Positions 42,363 through 51,694 are shown, counted from the first letter of the stretch. The stretch is 64,000 nt of DNA from Microbacterium sp. GCS4 (GCF_001262495.1 NZ_LGYE01000002.1:1-64000); one strand, 5' to 3'. Notes: generated from the letters alone by a model not told the origin. Numbers and translations are program-made.

Positions 42363-44986
42363 CCCGCCGCGCCCGCGGCATCCCGCATACCTCGCAGGCG
42401 ACCGCCTTCCCGCTCGGCGGAATCGGCACCGGGAACGTGTCGATCGGCGCACGCGGCGAGTTGCGCGACTGGGAGTTCGAGAACCTCCCCGACAAGGGGC
42501 GCCGCAATCCGCACTCGTTCTTCTCGATCCATGCGGCGCCCGAGGGCGGCAACGCCGTCACCCGCGTGCTCGAAGCGCGCCTCACCGGTCGGCATGACGC
42601 CGACGCGGGGTACGCGTTCGACCAGCTCGCCGGCCTGCCCAGACTCGACGGCGCGACCCTGCATGGAGAGTACCCGGTCGTCGATGTCGACTTCATCGAC
42701 CACTCCCTGCCGGTCGATGTGTCGCTGCATGCCTTCACGCCGCTCGTGCCGCTCGACGCCGACGCATCCGGCATCCCCGCCGCCGTGCTCCGCTACCGCG
42801 TGACGAACCCTGGACGGGCCGCCGTCGCCGTGACGATCGTCGGCAGCGTCTCGCACACGGCGGGACGAGGCACGCCGGGGCCCGACGCGCCCTGGGGGAT
42901 GCGCGGTACGCAGCGGGTGCGCTGGCGCGAGGACGAGGGGGTGCGCGGCCTCGACTTCGACATCGACCTGCCGGAGGACGACCCCGGGTACGGCACGCTG
43001 AGCCTCACCACCGCAGACGAGTCGACCACGGTCAAGCCGCAGTGGGTCACGAGCTACTGGCCCGATGGTGCTCGGCTCTTCTGGGACGACCTCGCCGCCG
43101 ACGGCCTGCTGCAGCCCGAACCGCGCCTGACCCTCGAAGACCGGCCGCGCGGCCTGTTCGCCGAGCTGGACGCCGATCCCGACGCCGCACCGCTCACCGA
43201 GGAGCAGATGCTCGCGAAGCTGCCCCGGCTGCGCACCGGGTCGCTCGGCATCGTGCACACCCTCGAGGCGGGCGAGAGTCGCGACTTCGAGTTCGTGCTC
43301 GCCTGGAGCTTCCCCAACCGTCGCAGCGGTTGGCACGGGCACATCGTGTTCGACGACCCGGCCGCGGGGATCCTCCGCAACCACTACGCGACGCTCTGGC
43401 CCGATGCGTGGAGCGCGGCCGCGCACCTGCACGCCGAGCTCCCGAATCTGGAGCGATCGACGGATGCCTTCGTCGAGGCGCTCTACGGCGGGAGCCTCGA
43501 CCCGGTGCTGGCTGACGCCGTCGGCGCGAATGTCGCCGCCGCGCGGTCGACGACGTGCTTCGTGGTCGAGTCCCCGCACACGGATCTCGGCGACGGGCCG
43601 GTGTTCGCCGCGTGGGAGGGATCTTTCGACCACAGCGGGTCGTGCGAGGGCACCTGCACACACGTGTGGTCGTACGCACAGACACTGGCGTGGTTGTTCC
43701 CGTCGCTCGAACGCAGTGCGCGCCGCGCGGAGTACCTGCTCGAGACCGACGATGCCGGCGCGCAGAAGTTCCGGGGGAACCGGCTGCTGGGCGGACCGTC
43801 GTGGTTCATGAGTCCCGCGGTCGACGGTCAGCTCGGCACGCTGCTGCGCCTGCACCGCGAGTGGAGGTTCAGCGGTGACGACGACTTCCTGCGCGAGCTG
43901 TGGCCGGCTGCCGTCCGAACCCTCGACTACGCCGCGACGGAGTGGGATCGCGACGGGGACGGCCTGCTCGACGGTGAGATGCACAACACCTACGACATCG
44001 AGTTCCACGGCACGGAGCCGCTCGCCAACGGCATCCATCTCGCCGCGCTGCGGGCGGGGGCGCGGATGGCCGAGCATCTCGGCGAGGTCGGCCGCGCCGC
44101 GACGTGGACGCGCCGCGCCGACCACGTCGCGGCGGCGATGGACGACGTCCTCTGGAACGGCGAGTACTACCGCCAGGTGATCGACGACATCGATGCGCAT
44201 CGCTACCAGTACGGCGACGGCGTGCTGTCTGATCAGCTGCTCGGGCAGTTCCACGCGTTCGTCAGCGGCCTCGGTCACATCCTGCCCGCCGCGCACATCG
44301 ACTCCGCGCTCGCCGCGATCGTCGCCCACAATCTCCGCGACGACCTCTCGGCTCAGGAGAGCACGCAGCGCGTGTACGCCCTGAACGAGGAAGGCGGACT
44401 GCTGCTCGCCTCCTGGCCGCGGGGCGGGCGGCCGACGATCCCGTTCGTCTACTCCGACGAGGTCTGGACCGGCATCGAGCATCAGGTCGCGGCATCGCTG
44501 CTCTACGTCGGCCGCGTCGCCGAGGCGTTGCGGATCGAGCGGACGCTGCGCTCCCGCTACGACGGTGCACACCGCAACCCTTGGAACGAGATCGAATGCG
44601 GCAACCACTACGCGCGGTCGCTCGCGTCGTGGGCGCTGGTGCTCGGCGCGAGCGGGGCGCAATGGGACGCCCCGACGAAGACGCTCTCGTTCGCGCCTGC
44701 GGGCGGAGGCTCTTTCACGGGCCTCTTCACGACAGGCACGGGATGGGGGCGCGTCGAGATCGACGACGACGCTCTCGTGCTGCACATCGATGGCGGAGAA
44801 CTCACCGTCGCCGAACTCGTGCTCCGCGACCGCTCCATCGCCGAAGGGGTTCGGCTCGGCGTGGGGGAGACACACCGCGTCGAACTCGCCCGAACAACCG
44901 CGGACACCGCATCCGCTGATTCTCCCCACTCGACCAGCACCACCACCAGCACGAGCACCACCCGCACCACCGGAGAGGCATCATGA
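42359..44986 (+). CDS. GH116-family glycoside hydrolase
   Basis: An 875-residue cytoplasmic enzyme (no signal peptide). The N-terminal beta-sandwich (GIPHTSQATAFPLGGIGTGNVSIG start, residues 8-330) is followed by an (alpha/alpha)6 barrel. By comparison with GBA2-type enzymes, Glu430 (SCEGTCTHVWSYAQ) would be the nucleophile and Asp546 (EMHNTYDIEFHG) the acid/base; LSDQLLGQ (624-630) and YSDEVWTGIEHQVAA also fit. Known GH116 activities are beta-glucosidase, beta-xylosidase, glucosylceramidase and related; the target here is inferred to be a sugar of the imported oligosaccharide. The last about 20 residues are a Ser/Thr-only tail, unusual for the family. ATGA overlaps at both ends. Confidence 0.86.
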   Translation: MTRRARGIPHTSQATAFPLGGIGTGNVSIGARGELRDWEFENLPDKGRRNPHSFFSIHAAPEGGNAVTRVLEARLTGRHDADAGYAFDQLAGLPRLDGATLHGEYPVVDVDFIDHSLPVDVSLHAFTPLVPLDADASGIPAAVLRYRVTNPGRAAVAVTIVGSVSHTAGRGTPGPDAPWGMRGTQRVRWREDEGVRGLDFDIDLPEDDPGYGTLSLTTADESTTVKPQWVTSYWPDGARLFWDDLAADGLLQPEPRLTLEDRPRGLFAELDADPDAAPLTEEQMLAKLPRLRTGSLGIVHTLEAGESRDFEFVLAWSFPNRRSGWHGHIVFDDPAAGILRNHYATLWPDAWSAAAHLHAELPNLERSTDAFVEALYGGSLDPVLADAVGANVAAARSTTCFVVESPHTDLGDGPVFAAWEGSFDHSGSCEGTCTHVWSYAQTLAWLFPSLERSARRAEYLLETDDAGAQKFRGNRLLGGPSWFMSPAVDGQLGTLLRLHREWRFSGDDDFLRELWPAAVRTLDYAATEWDRDGDGLLDGEMHNTYDIEFHGTEPLANGIHLAALRAGARMAEHLGEVGRAATWTRRADHVAAAMDDVLWNGEYYRQVIDDIDAHRYQYGDGVLSDQLLGQFHAFVSGLGHILPAAHIDSALAAIVAHNLRDDLSAQESTQRVYALNEEGGLLLASWPRGGRPTIPFVYSDEVWTGIEHQVAASLLYVGRVAEALRIERTLRSRYDGAHRNPWNEIECGNHYARSLASWALVLGASGAQWDAPTKTLSFAPAGGGSFTGLFTTGTGWGRVEIDDDALVLHIDGGELTVAELVLRDRSIAEGVRLGVGETHRVELARTTADTASADSPHSTSTTTSTSTTRTTGEAS

Positions 44987-46617
44987 CCACCTACACGCTC
45001 CCCGCCCCGGCATCCCGCCCGGCGTCCGCCCCGAAGACCGCCTACCTGATCGCCTCCGGCGACCTGCGCGAGGCCGCCAACACCGGCGGCTGGCCCGTGC
45101 AGGCCGAGCTCGAAGCCGGGGTCACCGGCGTCTTCCGCGATCTCGGCTGGACCGTGATCCGCGCGAACGAGGTCGACCCTGAGACCGGACACGGCTTCAT
45201 CTCGAGCCAGCGCATGGGCCTCGAGGTCTTCAAGAACATCCCCGTGGATGCTCCGCTCATCGTCGCCGAGGCCGTGTGGCAGTACTCGCACCACGTGCTC
45301 GCCGGGCTTCGCACGCACCAGGGCCCGATCCTCACGGTCGCGAACTTCGCGGGCGACTGGCCCGGTCTCGTCGGTCTGCTCGGCCTGAACGCGGGCCTGA
45401 CGAAGATGGACAAGCCCTACGCCACGATCTGGTCGGTCGACTTCACGGACGACTGGTTCCGCGACGGCATCCGCGAATGGACCGAGACCGGCACCATCAC
45501 CCACGACGCCTCACATGTGCGCGCTCTGCCCGAGCTGCCGGACAGCCCCGAGAAGCAGCTGGGGGAGGCGCTCGCTGCCGAGCTCCTCGCCGAGAAGGCC
45601 ATCATCGGCGTGTTCGACGAGGGCTGCATGGGCATGTACAACGCGATCTTCGACGATGAGCTGCTCAACAAGACGGGCATCTACAAGGAGCGCCTGTCGC
45701 AGTCGGCGCTGTACGCCGAGATGCTGAACGTCACGGAGGCCGAGGCGGATGCCGCCTACGACTGGCTGATCGACGCCGGGATGACGTTCGTGTACGGGGA
45801 GGATGCCGCGACCGAGCTCACCCGCGACCAGGTGCAGTGGCAGCTGAAGATGTACATCGCCGCGCTGCGGATCGCCGACGACTTCGGACTCGACGCGGTC
45901 GGCATCCAGTACCAGCAGGGCCTGAAGGACCTCGTGCCCGCGTCCGACCTCGCCGAGGGCATCCTGAACTCGACCGAGCGCCCGCCGGTGACCTCGCGCG
46001 ACGGCTCGCGGGTGCTGCACGAGGGTCGCGCGTTCCCGCACTTCAACGAGGCCGACGAGGGCGTCGCGGTCGACGCGCTCGTGACCGACCGGGTGTGGCG
46101 CGCGATGGGCCTCGTGCCCGACAACACGCTGCACGACGTGCGCTGGGGCGAGGACTATGACGGGCAGTTCGTGTGGGTCTACGAGATCTCCGGATCGGTG
46201 CCGGCCTCGCACCTCGGTGGATGGCAGAACGCCGAGGGATGGCGTCAGGGGCACGTCTTCTTCCCGGCGGGCGGGGCCACGATCAACGGCGTCTCGAAGC
46301 CCGGCGAGCTCGTGCTCTCGCGCGTGTTCATCGCCGACGGCATCCTGCAGGCCGACATCTTCCGCGCCTCGGTCGTCGAGCTGCCGGCCGAGGAGACGCA
46401 GCGCCGCAAGGACGCCACGAACCCCGAGTGGCCGATCGCGCACGTCGTGCTGCACGGCGTCTCACGCGACCAGTTCATGGCCCGCCACAAGGCCAACCAC
46501 GCGCAGACGGTCTACGCGCCCGACGCCGAGACCGCCGACAAGGCGCTGATCGCGAAGGCGGCGATGTTCACCGGCATGGGCATCAAGGTCAATCTCGTCG
46601 GAGACGTGAAGATCTGA
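44983..46617 (+). CDS. L-fucose/L-arabinose isomerase-family protein, candidate D-arabinose isomerase
   Basis: A 544-residue protein of the fucose/arabinose isomerase superfamily. The N-terminal Rossmann-like part has KTAYLIASGDLREAAN and LIVAEAVWQYSHHVLAGLRTHQGP; the central part carries GVFDEGCMGMYNAIFDD, with the Glu and Asp that bind the metal in this fold, and GIQYQQGLKD; the C-terminal part ends with RHKANHAQTVYAP, with conserved histidines. These enzymes interconvert aldoses and ketoses; L-fucose isomerase also acts on D-arabinose. It is last in an operon with an FGGY kinase, which fits an isomerase-kinase pair. It is diverged from classical FucI and AraA, so activity needs direct testing. 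A terminator follows. Confidence 0.82.
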   Translation: MTTYTLPAPASRPASAPKTAYLIASGDLREAANTGGWPVQAELEAGVTGVFRDLGWTVIRANEVDPETGHGFISSQRMGLEVFKNIPVDAPLIVAEAVWQYSHHVLAGLRTHQGPILTVANFAGDWPGLVGLLGLNAGLTKMDKPYATIWSVDFTDDWFRDGIREWTETGTITHDASHVRALPELPDSPEKQLGEALAAELLAEKAIIGVFDEGCMGMYNAIFDDELLNKTGIYKERLSQSALYAEMLNVTEAEADAAYDWLIDAGMTFVYGEDAATELTRDQVQWQLKMYIAALRIADDFGLDAVGIQYQQGLKDLVPASDLAEGILNSTERPPVTSRDGSRVLHEGRAFPHFNEADEGVAVDALVTDRVWRAMGLVPDNTLHDVRWGEDYDGQFVWVYEISGSVPASHLGGWQNAEGWRQGHVFFPAGGATINGVSKPGELVLSRVFIADGILQADIFRASVVELPAEETQRRKDATNPEWPIAHVVLHGVSRDQFMARHKANHAQTVYAPDAETADKALIAKAAMFTGMGIKVNLVGDVKI

Positions 46618-46643
46618 GCGGAGCGCGACTGATCTGAACGAGA

Positions 46644-46669
46644 GGGGCGGATGCGGCGGCATCCGCCCC
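46644..46669 (+). terminator. Terminator after the isomerase operon
   Basis: Perfect 11-bp stem GGGGCGGATGC (46644-46654 with 46659-46669) with a GGCG tetraloop, followed by TTCTCTGTGTTT. It is almost the same sequence as the hairpin at 47358-47389. Confidence 0.85.
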
Positions 46670-46828
46670 TTCTCTGTGTTTGGCGGGTTGTCCACAGATT
46701 CGTCGAAGATGCACCGCTCGCACGGGCGGTGCGTCATCGTCCTTTAGATAGTCATTCTCGCGACGTCCTGGTCACACCATCGTCGTGCGGACGGGCAAGG
46801 AGGGGCATGTCAGCAATGGGTGGATCGT

Positions 46829-47338
46829 ATGAGTGATGTCCGGCTTGTCGACCTCATGTATCGAGGTGAGTTCGACGAGGCGATCGAAGTCGCGCGACCA
46901 TTCACTCCCGATGAGATCTACAACCAGATTCTGCGTGATGACGACCGTCATCTGATCACGGCGGGACCCTGCGACGAGTTCATCCGGCGCTGGTACGAGA
47001 CGATCGACAGCCCCTATCTTCGTGCCGAGGCGGCCGACTGCTTCGTGAGCGCCTTCACCACGCAGTTGGCGCCGGTGCCGAATGGCGAGTACATCGGGGC
47101 GTATCTGCGGACGGCGTCCTTGCGGGACCTGATCCAGAAAGTGTCGAGCGCACTGCTCGGGATCGAGATCCGCGACCTGGAGGAGACGCCGGAGCACCCG
47201 CTGGATCCGGACTCGGCTCGCCGCTGGCGGAAAGCGGGCAGGATCCTGGCCGCACTCGACCTCCCGGAACCAGTGTCGCCGATCGCGCCGCCCGACGATG
47301 AGTGGATCGACTGGAGCGAAGTATCCCGACCGACCTGA
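46829..47338 (+). CDS. Uncharacterised small acidic protein
   Basis: I do not recognise this 169-residue protein. It is acidic, mostly helical in appearance, without signal peptide or membrane helix: VRLVDLMYRGEFDEAIEVARPFTPDEIYNQIL, RRWYETIDSPYLRAEAADCFVSAF, WRKAGRILAALDLPEPVSPIAPPDDEWIDW. It could be an immunity-like or other cytoplasmic accessory protein; nothing supports a specific function. The ATG at 46829 is used; an in-frame GTG at 46820 is possible. A good ribosome-binding site (AAGGAGGGG, 46798-46806) instead fits a 10-codon or shorter frame (ATG 46807 or 46816, stop 46834-46836) that overlaps this start, suggesting a leader peptide with coupled translation. The gene stands alone between two near-identical terminators. 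Confidence 0.65.
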   Translation: MSDVRLVDLMYRGEFDEAIEVARPFTPDEIYNQILRDDDRHLITAGPCDEFIRRWYETIDSPYLRAEAADCFVSAFTTQLAPVPNGEYIGAYLRTASLRDLIQKVSSALLGIEIRDLEETPEHPLDPDSARRWRKAGRILAALDLPEPVSPIAPPDDEWIDWSEVSRPT

Positions 47339-47357
47339 GTCGACTCATAGGGGCTAC

Positions 47358-47389
47358 AGAGGGGCGGATGCTGCGGCATCCGCCCCTCT
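47358..47389 (+). terminator. Terminator after the small acidic protein gene
   Basis: Perfect 14-bp stem AGAGGGGCGGATGC (47358-47371 with 47376-47389) and TGCG loop, 19 bp after the stop codon. The arms match the hairpin at 46644-46669. Confidence 0.85.
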
Positions 47390-47421
47390 TCCGTCCCGCG
47401 GCAGCCCCTTCCGAGCGCTTC

Positions 47422-47437
47422 ACTTAAGCGATATAGT
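47422..47437. promoter_or_regulatory. N-glycan regulon operator, site A (Endo H gene)
   Basis: ACTTAAGCGATATAGT fits the shared pattern RCTNNANCGNTNNAGY. Its right half contains TATAGT, a good -10 box, with TTCCGA (47409-47414) 17 bp upstream as a weak -35. Repressor binding would cover the -10 box. Four similar sites lie at 54904, 55004, 57459 and 57512. Confidence 0.75.
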
Positions 47438-47499
47438 CGCTCGCACGTCGCACCGACGCGACGTGAGATCGACAACGACGCCGAAGGAGAAGCTCCACC

Positions 47500-48426
47500 A
47501 TGAGTCAGCCGAACGCCCGTACATCCCTCTTCCGACGATGCCTCGCGGCCACTGCCGCGGTAGCGCTCACCGCCGTCGGAGCACTCGCCGCCTCATCCGC
47601 TGCCGCCGACGACACAGCAGCCGAGGACACGAAGCTCGCAGTCTACGTCGAAGTGAACTCTAACGATTTAGCGAACGTCGCCGACTACCGGCTCGCCGAC
47701 TCCGGCAAGCCGGCCGTCGACCTCGCGGTGATCTTCGCCGCCAACATCAACTACGACGGCGAGAAGGCCTACCTGCACTTCAACGAGCGCGTCACCGAGA
47801 CGCTGCAGGACGCGGAGAACCAGATCCGCCCGCTGCAGGCACAGGGCACCAAGGTGCTGCTCTCGGTGCTCGGCAACCACCAGGGCGCCGGATTCGCGAA
47901 CTTCCCGAGCTACGCCGAGGCCGACGCGTTCGCCGCCGAGCTCGCCGATGCCGTCACGACCTACGGACTCGACGGCATCGACTTCGACGACGAGTGGAGC
48001 CAGTACGGCGCGAACGGCACGCCGCAGCCGAACGCCCAGTCCTTCGGATGGGTGGCCTCGGCGCTGCGTGACCGCCTGGGACCCGACAAGCTCATCACGC
48101 TGTACGCGATCGGCCCGTCGTACACCGCCACCGACTTCGGGGCCTTCGACGTCAGTGCCACGCTCGACTATGCGTGGAACCCGTACTACCCGACCTACGA
48201 CGCCCCGACCGTCCCGGGACTCGACGACCGCAGCCGTATCGGCGCCGCGGCGATCGACCTGTCGAACACGAGCGCGGCGACCGCAGCGGACTTCGCCCAG
48301 CGCACGGCCGCCGACGGGTACGGCGTCTATGTCGCGTACAACCTCACGTCGACGAATCAGGCCTCGCTGATCTCGGGCATCACCGAGGCGATCAAGGGCG
48401 AGGCGACGGTGTACTCGCCGCAGTGA
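47500..48426 (+). CDS. Secreted endo-beta-N-acetylglucosaminidase, Endo H-like (GH18)
   Basis: A 308-residue secreted enzyme, the same size as Streptomyces Endo H. The Sec signal peptide covers residues 1 to about 37 (basic start, hydrophobic core, ASSAAAD). The GH18 active-site motif is DGIDFDDEW (residues 158-166): Asp163 and Glu165 correspond to the substrate-assist Asp and the acid Glu. Other Endo H features are LAVIFAANINYDG, TKVLLSVLGNHQGAGFANF and DYAWNPYYPTY. Endo H cuts between the two core GlcNAc residues of high-mannose and hybrid N-glycans. AAGGAG lies 9 bases before the ATG. It is convergent with the alpha-mannosidase/importer operon and carries the same operator, so it is the extracellular first step of that system. 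Confidence 0.93.
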   Translation: MSQPNARTSLFRRCLAATAAVALTAVGALAASSAAADDTAAEDTKLAVYVEVNSNDLANVADYRLADSGKPAVDLAVIFAANINYDGEKAYLHFNERVTETLQDAENQIRPLQAQGTKVLLSVLGNHQGAGFANFPSYAEADAFAAELADAVTTYGLDGIDFDDEWSQYGANGTPQPNAQSFGWVASALRDRLGPDKLITLYAIGPSYTATDFGAFDVSATLDYAWNPYYPTYDAPTVPGLDDRSRIGAAAIDLSNTSAATAADFAQRTAADGYGVYVAYNLTSTNQASLISGITEAIKGEATVYSPQ

Positions 48427-48439
48427 GCCCGGACAGACC

Positions 48440-51400
48440 TCAGGCCGGCTCGCCGGGTCCATCCAGGTCGAACAGCTCGAGCTGACGGATCGTGACCTCG
48501 GCCTCCGCCCGCACGCGGAGCGCCGAGGTCACGACGCGGGCGGCGAGCGTGAAGGGCGTGGTGCGATCGGCGGGGAGGTCGATGTCGGCGGTGACGGCGA
48601 CCCGCTCCCAGCCGTCGGCGGTCTCCGCCTCCCACACGAGCGCGGTCGAGGATGCCGCCTCCACCGTCGTCACAGAGACGTCGCTGACCGCCCGAGCCTC
48701 GGCGAACCGCCGGCCGATCCACTCGTCTGGACCGAGCGCGACCCCGTCGGCGCCATCGGGGTCCCCGTCGTCGAAGGCGCGCTCCGCGTGCCGGACGCGC
48801 TCCGATGCGATCGGCGCGCCGCCGCCGCCCGAGGCTGCGGTCAGGTCGGGGCGCCAGGGCGCAGCATCCGTCTCCGGGACTCGTCCGAGCCGGGCCTCCG
48901 GGTCGTCACCGAACACGAGGTCGAGCACGACGTCGTCGCCGGGTGTGCCGACCAGCGCGTCGACGGGCAATTCCGCCGTCGGGAGCGGGATTCCGTTCAG
49001 TCGCGCCTCCCGCAGCACGTGCGCGGTCGGCGAATCGCGGTGGGAGCGGATGCGCAGCGTCAACCCTCCTCCTCGATCGACGCGGACGTCGTCGAGCAGC
49101 GGCGAGCCGATGAGCAGGACTCCCGAGGCGAGCTCCAGCGGGTACAGCCCGATCGCGGCCCACAGCCACCAGGCGCTCATCTCGCCGTTGTCCTCGTCGC
49201 CGGGGAAGCCCTGGCCGATGTGCGCGCCCGCGAACAAGCGCCCGGCGAGGACGTGCACGGTCGCGCCCGCGCGCCACGGCTGATCCGTGAACGCGTACAC
49301 GTACGGGATGTGGTGCGCGGGCTGATTCGAGATCGCGCACATTCCGGAGCGCAGAGCACGGGCCTCGCGCTGCTCGTGGATGACCGTGCCGTAGGCGCCG
49401 ACGAACCGCTCCTCGGCGGTCTCGGGCTCGGCGAACAGGGCGTCGAGGTGCCGGCGCAGGCCCGCGCGGCCGCCGTAGAGGTCCGCCAGTCCGTCGCCGT
49501 CGTGCACGGCGCCGACCGACATGCCCCAGGCGTTCGTCTCGACGTTGTCGCCGCCCCAGACGCGAGGGTCGAACTGGTCCGTCGAGAACGATCCGCGATC
49601 GTCGCGGCCACGGAAGAACCGCGTCTCGGGGTCGAACAGCGCGCGGTATGACAGCGCGCGATTCGCGAAGTAGCGCGCGAAGGCGCGGTAGCGCGCGGCA
49701 TCCGTCTCCGGGGTCTCCGGGGCGTCGGCGAGCTGTGCGGCGAACCGGCCGAGAGCGGCGTCGCTGATCGCGTTCTCGATGCTCCAGCTCATGCCCTCGG
49801 GCACGGCGGAGGAGATGAACCCCGCGAACCGGCCCCGGTCGATGCCCTTCCGCCCGCGACGGGCGTCCGGGCCCGGCTCGCAGGCGTTGCGCCAGCCGCT
49901 CTCGAACGCCGTGCGGTGGTCGAAACCCACACCCCAGCGCGCGGCATCCGCGAAGATCTGATCGCTCGATGTGCCCACCATGCTGTCGACGTAGCCGGGG
50001 GCGCTCCACCGCGCCATCCATCCGCCGCGGCGGTACTGCGCGAGCTGTCCGTCGAGCAGGCGTCCCGCGAGCGTCGGGTCGAGCAGGGCGAGACCCGGCC
50101 ACTCCGTGCGATACGTGTCCCAGTAGCCGTTGTTCACGACCAACTCGCCCGCCGCGACCGGAGCGCTCGTGCGCGCCTGGCCGAACGGCGTGCGTTCCGC
50201 GAAGACGTCGGCGAAGGCGGATGCCGGGGCGTCGCGCGAACCGGTCTCCTCGGCCGCCGTGTTCGGGTAGAGGTGCATGCGATGCAGGGCCGCGGCGATT
50301 CGCGCCCTGTTCTCCTCGTCGGCGAGCGCGCGATACGGTGCGTCGACCTCGGGCAGCGGCGGGATCGTCACGCGGCCCAGCAGCCGGTTCCAGGATGCCG
50401 CGGCGTCGGCGCGCAGCTCCTCGAACCCGGTCGCGGCGTCGAGCTCGAGGGCGAGACTGCGCTCGGCCTGCTCGATCGACAGGAACGACACGGCCACCCG
50501 CACCTCGAGCGTTCCGCGGCCGGCGACGAAGCCCGCCACCCGTCCGCGGCCGGCGTCGTCGAGCGGCCCGCTCTCAGCGGGGCCCCCGAGCACCCGCCCC
50601 GCGAAGTAGCACCGAGGTGCGTTGCCCCAGTCCTCGGAATCCTCGGGAATCCAGCCCGTGAAACCGTCGGCATCCGTCCAGCGGAGCCGCCCCTCATCCG
50701 TGAGCTGATCGAGCACGAACCCGACGCGGGTGTCGGCATCGGCATGGGAAATACGGAACGCCGCTCCGTGCACGGTCGCCGTCATCTCGACGCGGAAACC
50801 GGAGCCGCGCCCGTCGTGGAGCTCGGCGGCGTACTCGTGCGGTCTCGCCCGCTCCGATCCCGGCACGATCCAGCGCCGCCTCGCGGCGTGATCCGAGGCC
50901 GGGGCGCCGGAGAACGGCATGAGCTGCAGCACCGAGCGGTCGCCGATCCACGGACTCGGCTGGTGCGAGAACTGCAGCGCCTCCAGGCGGCGGCCCTGCG
51001 GGTCGTCGTGCACGAACGGGCGGTACGGCCAGCGCGTGTCGGCGGCGTCGGTCGCCGGAGTCACGAACGTGAAGCCGTGCGGACGCGCGACGGCCGGGAT
51101 CGTGTTGCCCCGCGAGAACCGCGCACCCGAGTGGGTCCCGCGGCGGGTGTCGACGCGTTCGACGGGAGGGAGGTCGGATGCTGCGCCGACGCGCTTCTCG
51201 ACCAGCACCTGCACGAATCCGGTCACCCGAGCAGGGCCCGTGGCGGCGACGAGTGACTCCGCGCCAAGTACGACCTCGATCGTGCCGGATCGGCCGGCGA
51301 CCGGCGCGAGAGACACGGTGTCGGCGTTCCACTGCTCGGGCATGCTCCAGCGCGCCGCGAACTGCGCCTCCGGGGTGATCGCGAAGCCGTAGCGGTCGCG

Positions 51401-51694
51401 CACCCGCGGATCGTCGGTGAGACGCGCGCGGTCGTCGAGGCGCACGTCGACCGTGACGGCGAGCGCGGCGTGCGGAGCGAGTGCGGCATCCGCGCCGTCG
51501 GCGTAGAACGCCCAGTGCAGCACCGTGTCGGGTGTGATCGCGCGGGCATCGAGACCGGGCACCTCGAGGCGCTGCGGTCCCTCGGCAGGGTCGAACGCGA
51601 ACGCGAACACCGGCGCCGCGAGGACACCCGTGAACGGCTTCGACGACGGCGGATCCGCGGGCCCATCCGCCGCCGTCAAGCGGGCGGTCGTCAC
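48440..51694 (-). CDS. GH92-family alpha-mannosidase
   Basis: A 1084-residue protein without a signal peptide, so intracellular. The N-terminal about 330 residues form accessory and beta-sandwich domains; the (alpha/alpha)6 part has the GH92 signatures NNGYWDTYRTEWPGL, WSAPGYVDSMVGTSSDQIFADA, HIPYVYAFTDQPW and GDEDNGEMSAWWLW, the last containing the catalytic acid Glu. GH92 enzymes are calcium-dependent exo-alpha-mannosidases (1,2-, 1,3-, 1,4- or 1,6-linked). A C-terminal extension of about 130 residues may be a carbohydrate-binding-like domain. The GTG start at 51694 overlaps the permease stop (GTGA), making this the last gene of the importer operon. It would trim imported high-mannose oligosaccharides. 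Confidence 0.92.
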   Translation of the reverse strand: MTTARLTAADGPADPPSSKPFTGVLAAPVFAFAFDPAEGPQRLEVPGLDARAITPDTVLHWAFYADGADAALAPHAALAVTVDVRLDDRARLTDDPRVRDRYGFAITPEAQFAARWSMPEQWNADTVSLAPVAGRSGTIEVVLGAESLVAATGPARVTGFVQVLVEKRVGAASDLPPVERVDTRRGTHSGARFSRGNTIPAVARPHGFTFVTPATDAADTRWPYRPFVHDDPQGRRLEALQFSHQPSPWIGDRSVLQLMPFSGAPASDHAARRRWIVPGSERARPHEYAAELHDGRGSGFRVEMTATVHGAAFRISHADADTRVGFVLDQLTDEGRLRWTDADGFTGWIPEDSEDWGNAPRCYFAGRVLGGPAESGPLDDAGRGRVAGFVAGRGTLEVRVAVSFLSIEQAERSLALELDAATGFEELRADAAASWNRLLGRVTIPPLPEVDAPYRALADEENRARIAAALHRMHLYPNTAAEETGSRDAPASAFADVFAERTPFGQARTSAPVAAGELVVNNGYWDTYRTEWPGLALLDPTLAGRLLDGQLAQYRRGGWMARWSAPGYVDSMVGTSSDQIFADAARWGVGFDHRTAFESGWRNACEPGPDARRGRKGIDRGRFAGFISSAVPEGMSWSIENAISDAALGRFAAQLADAPETPETDAARYRAFARYFANRALSYRALFDPETRFFRGRDDRGSFSTDQFDPRVWGGDNVETNAWGMSVGAVHDGDGLADLYGGRAGLRRHLDALFAEPETAEERFVGAYGTVIHEQREARALRSGMCAISNQPAHHIPYVYAFTDQPWRAGATVHVLAGRLFAGAHIGQGFPGDEDNGEMSAWWLWAAIGLYPLELASGVLLIGSPLLDDVRVDRGGGLTLRIRSHRDSPTAHVLREARLNGIPLPTAELPVDALVGTPGDDVVLDLVFGDDPEARLGRVPETDAAPWRPDLTAASGGGGAPIASERVRHAERAFDDGDPDGADGVALGPDEWIGRRFAEARAVSDVSVTTVEAASSTALVWEAETADGWERVAVTADIDLPADRTTPFTLAARVVTSALRVRAEAEVTIRQLELFDLDGPGEPA

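Noticed and set aside
46686..46695. DnaA-box-like word TTGTCCACA
   Set aside because: A single copy with no cluster of boxes, AT-rich unwinding region or dnaA/dnaN nearby; chance match, not an origin.
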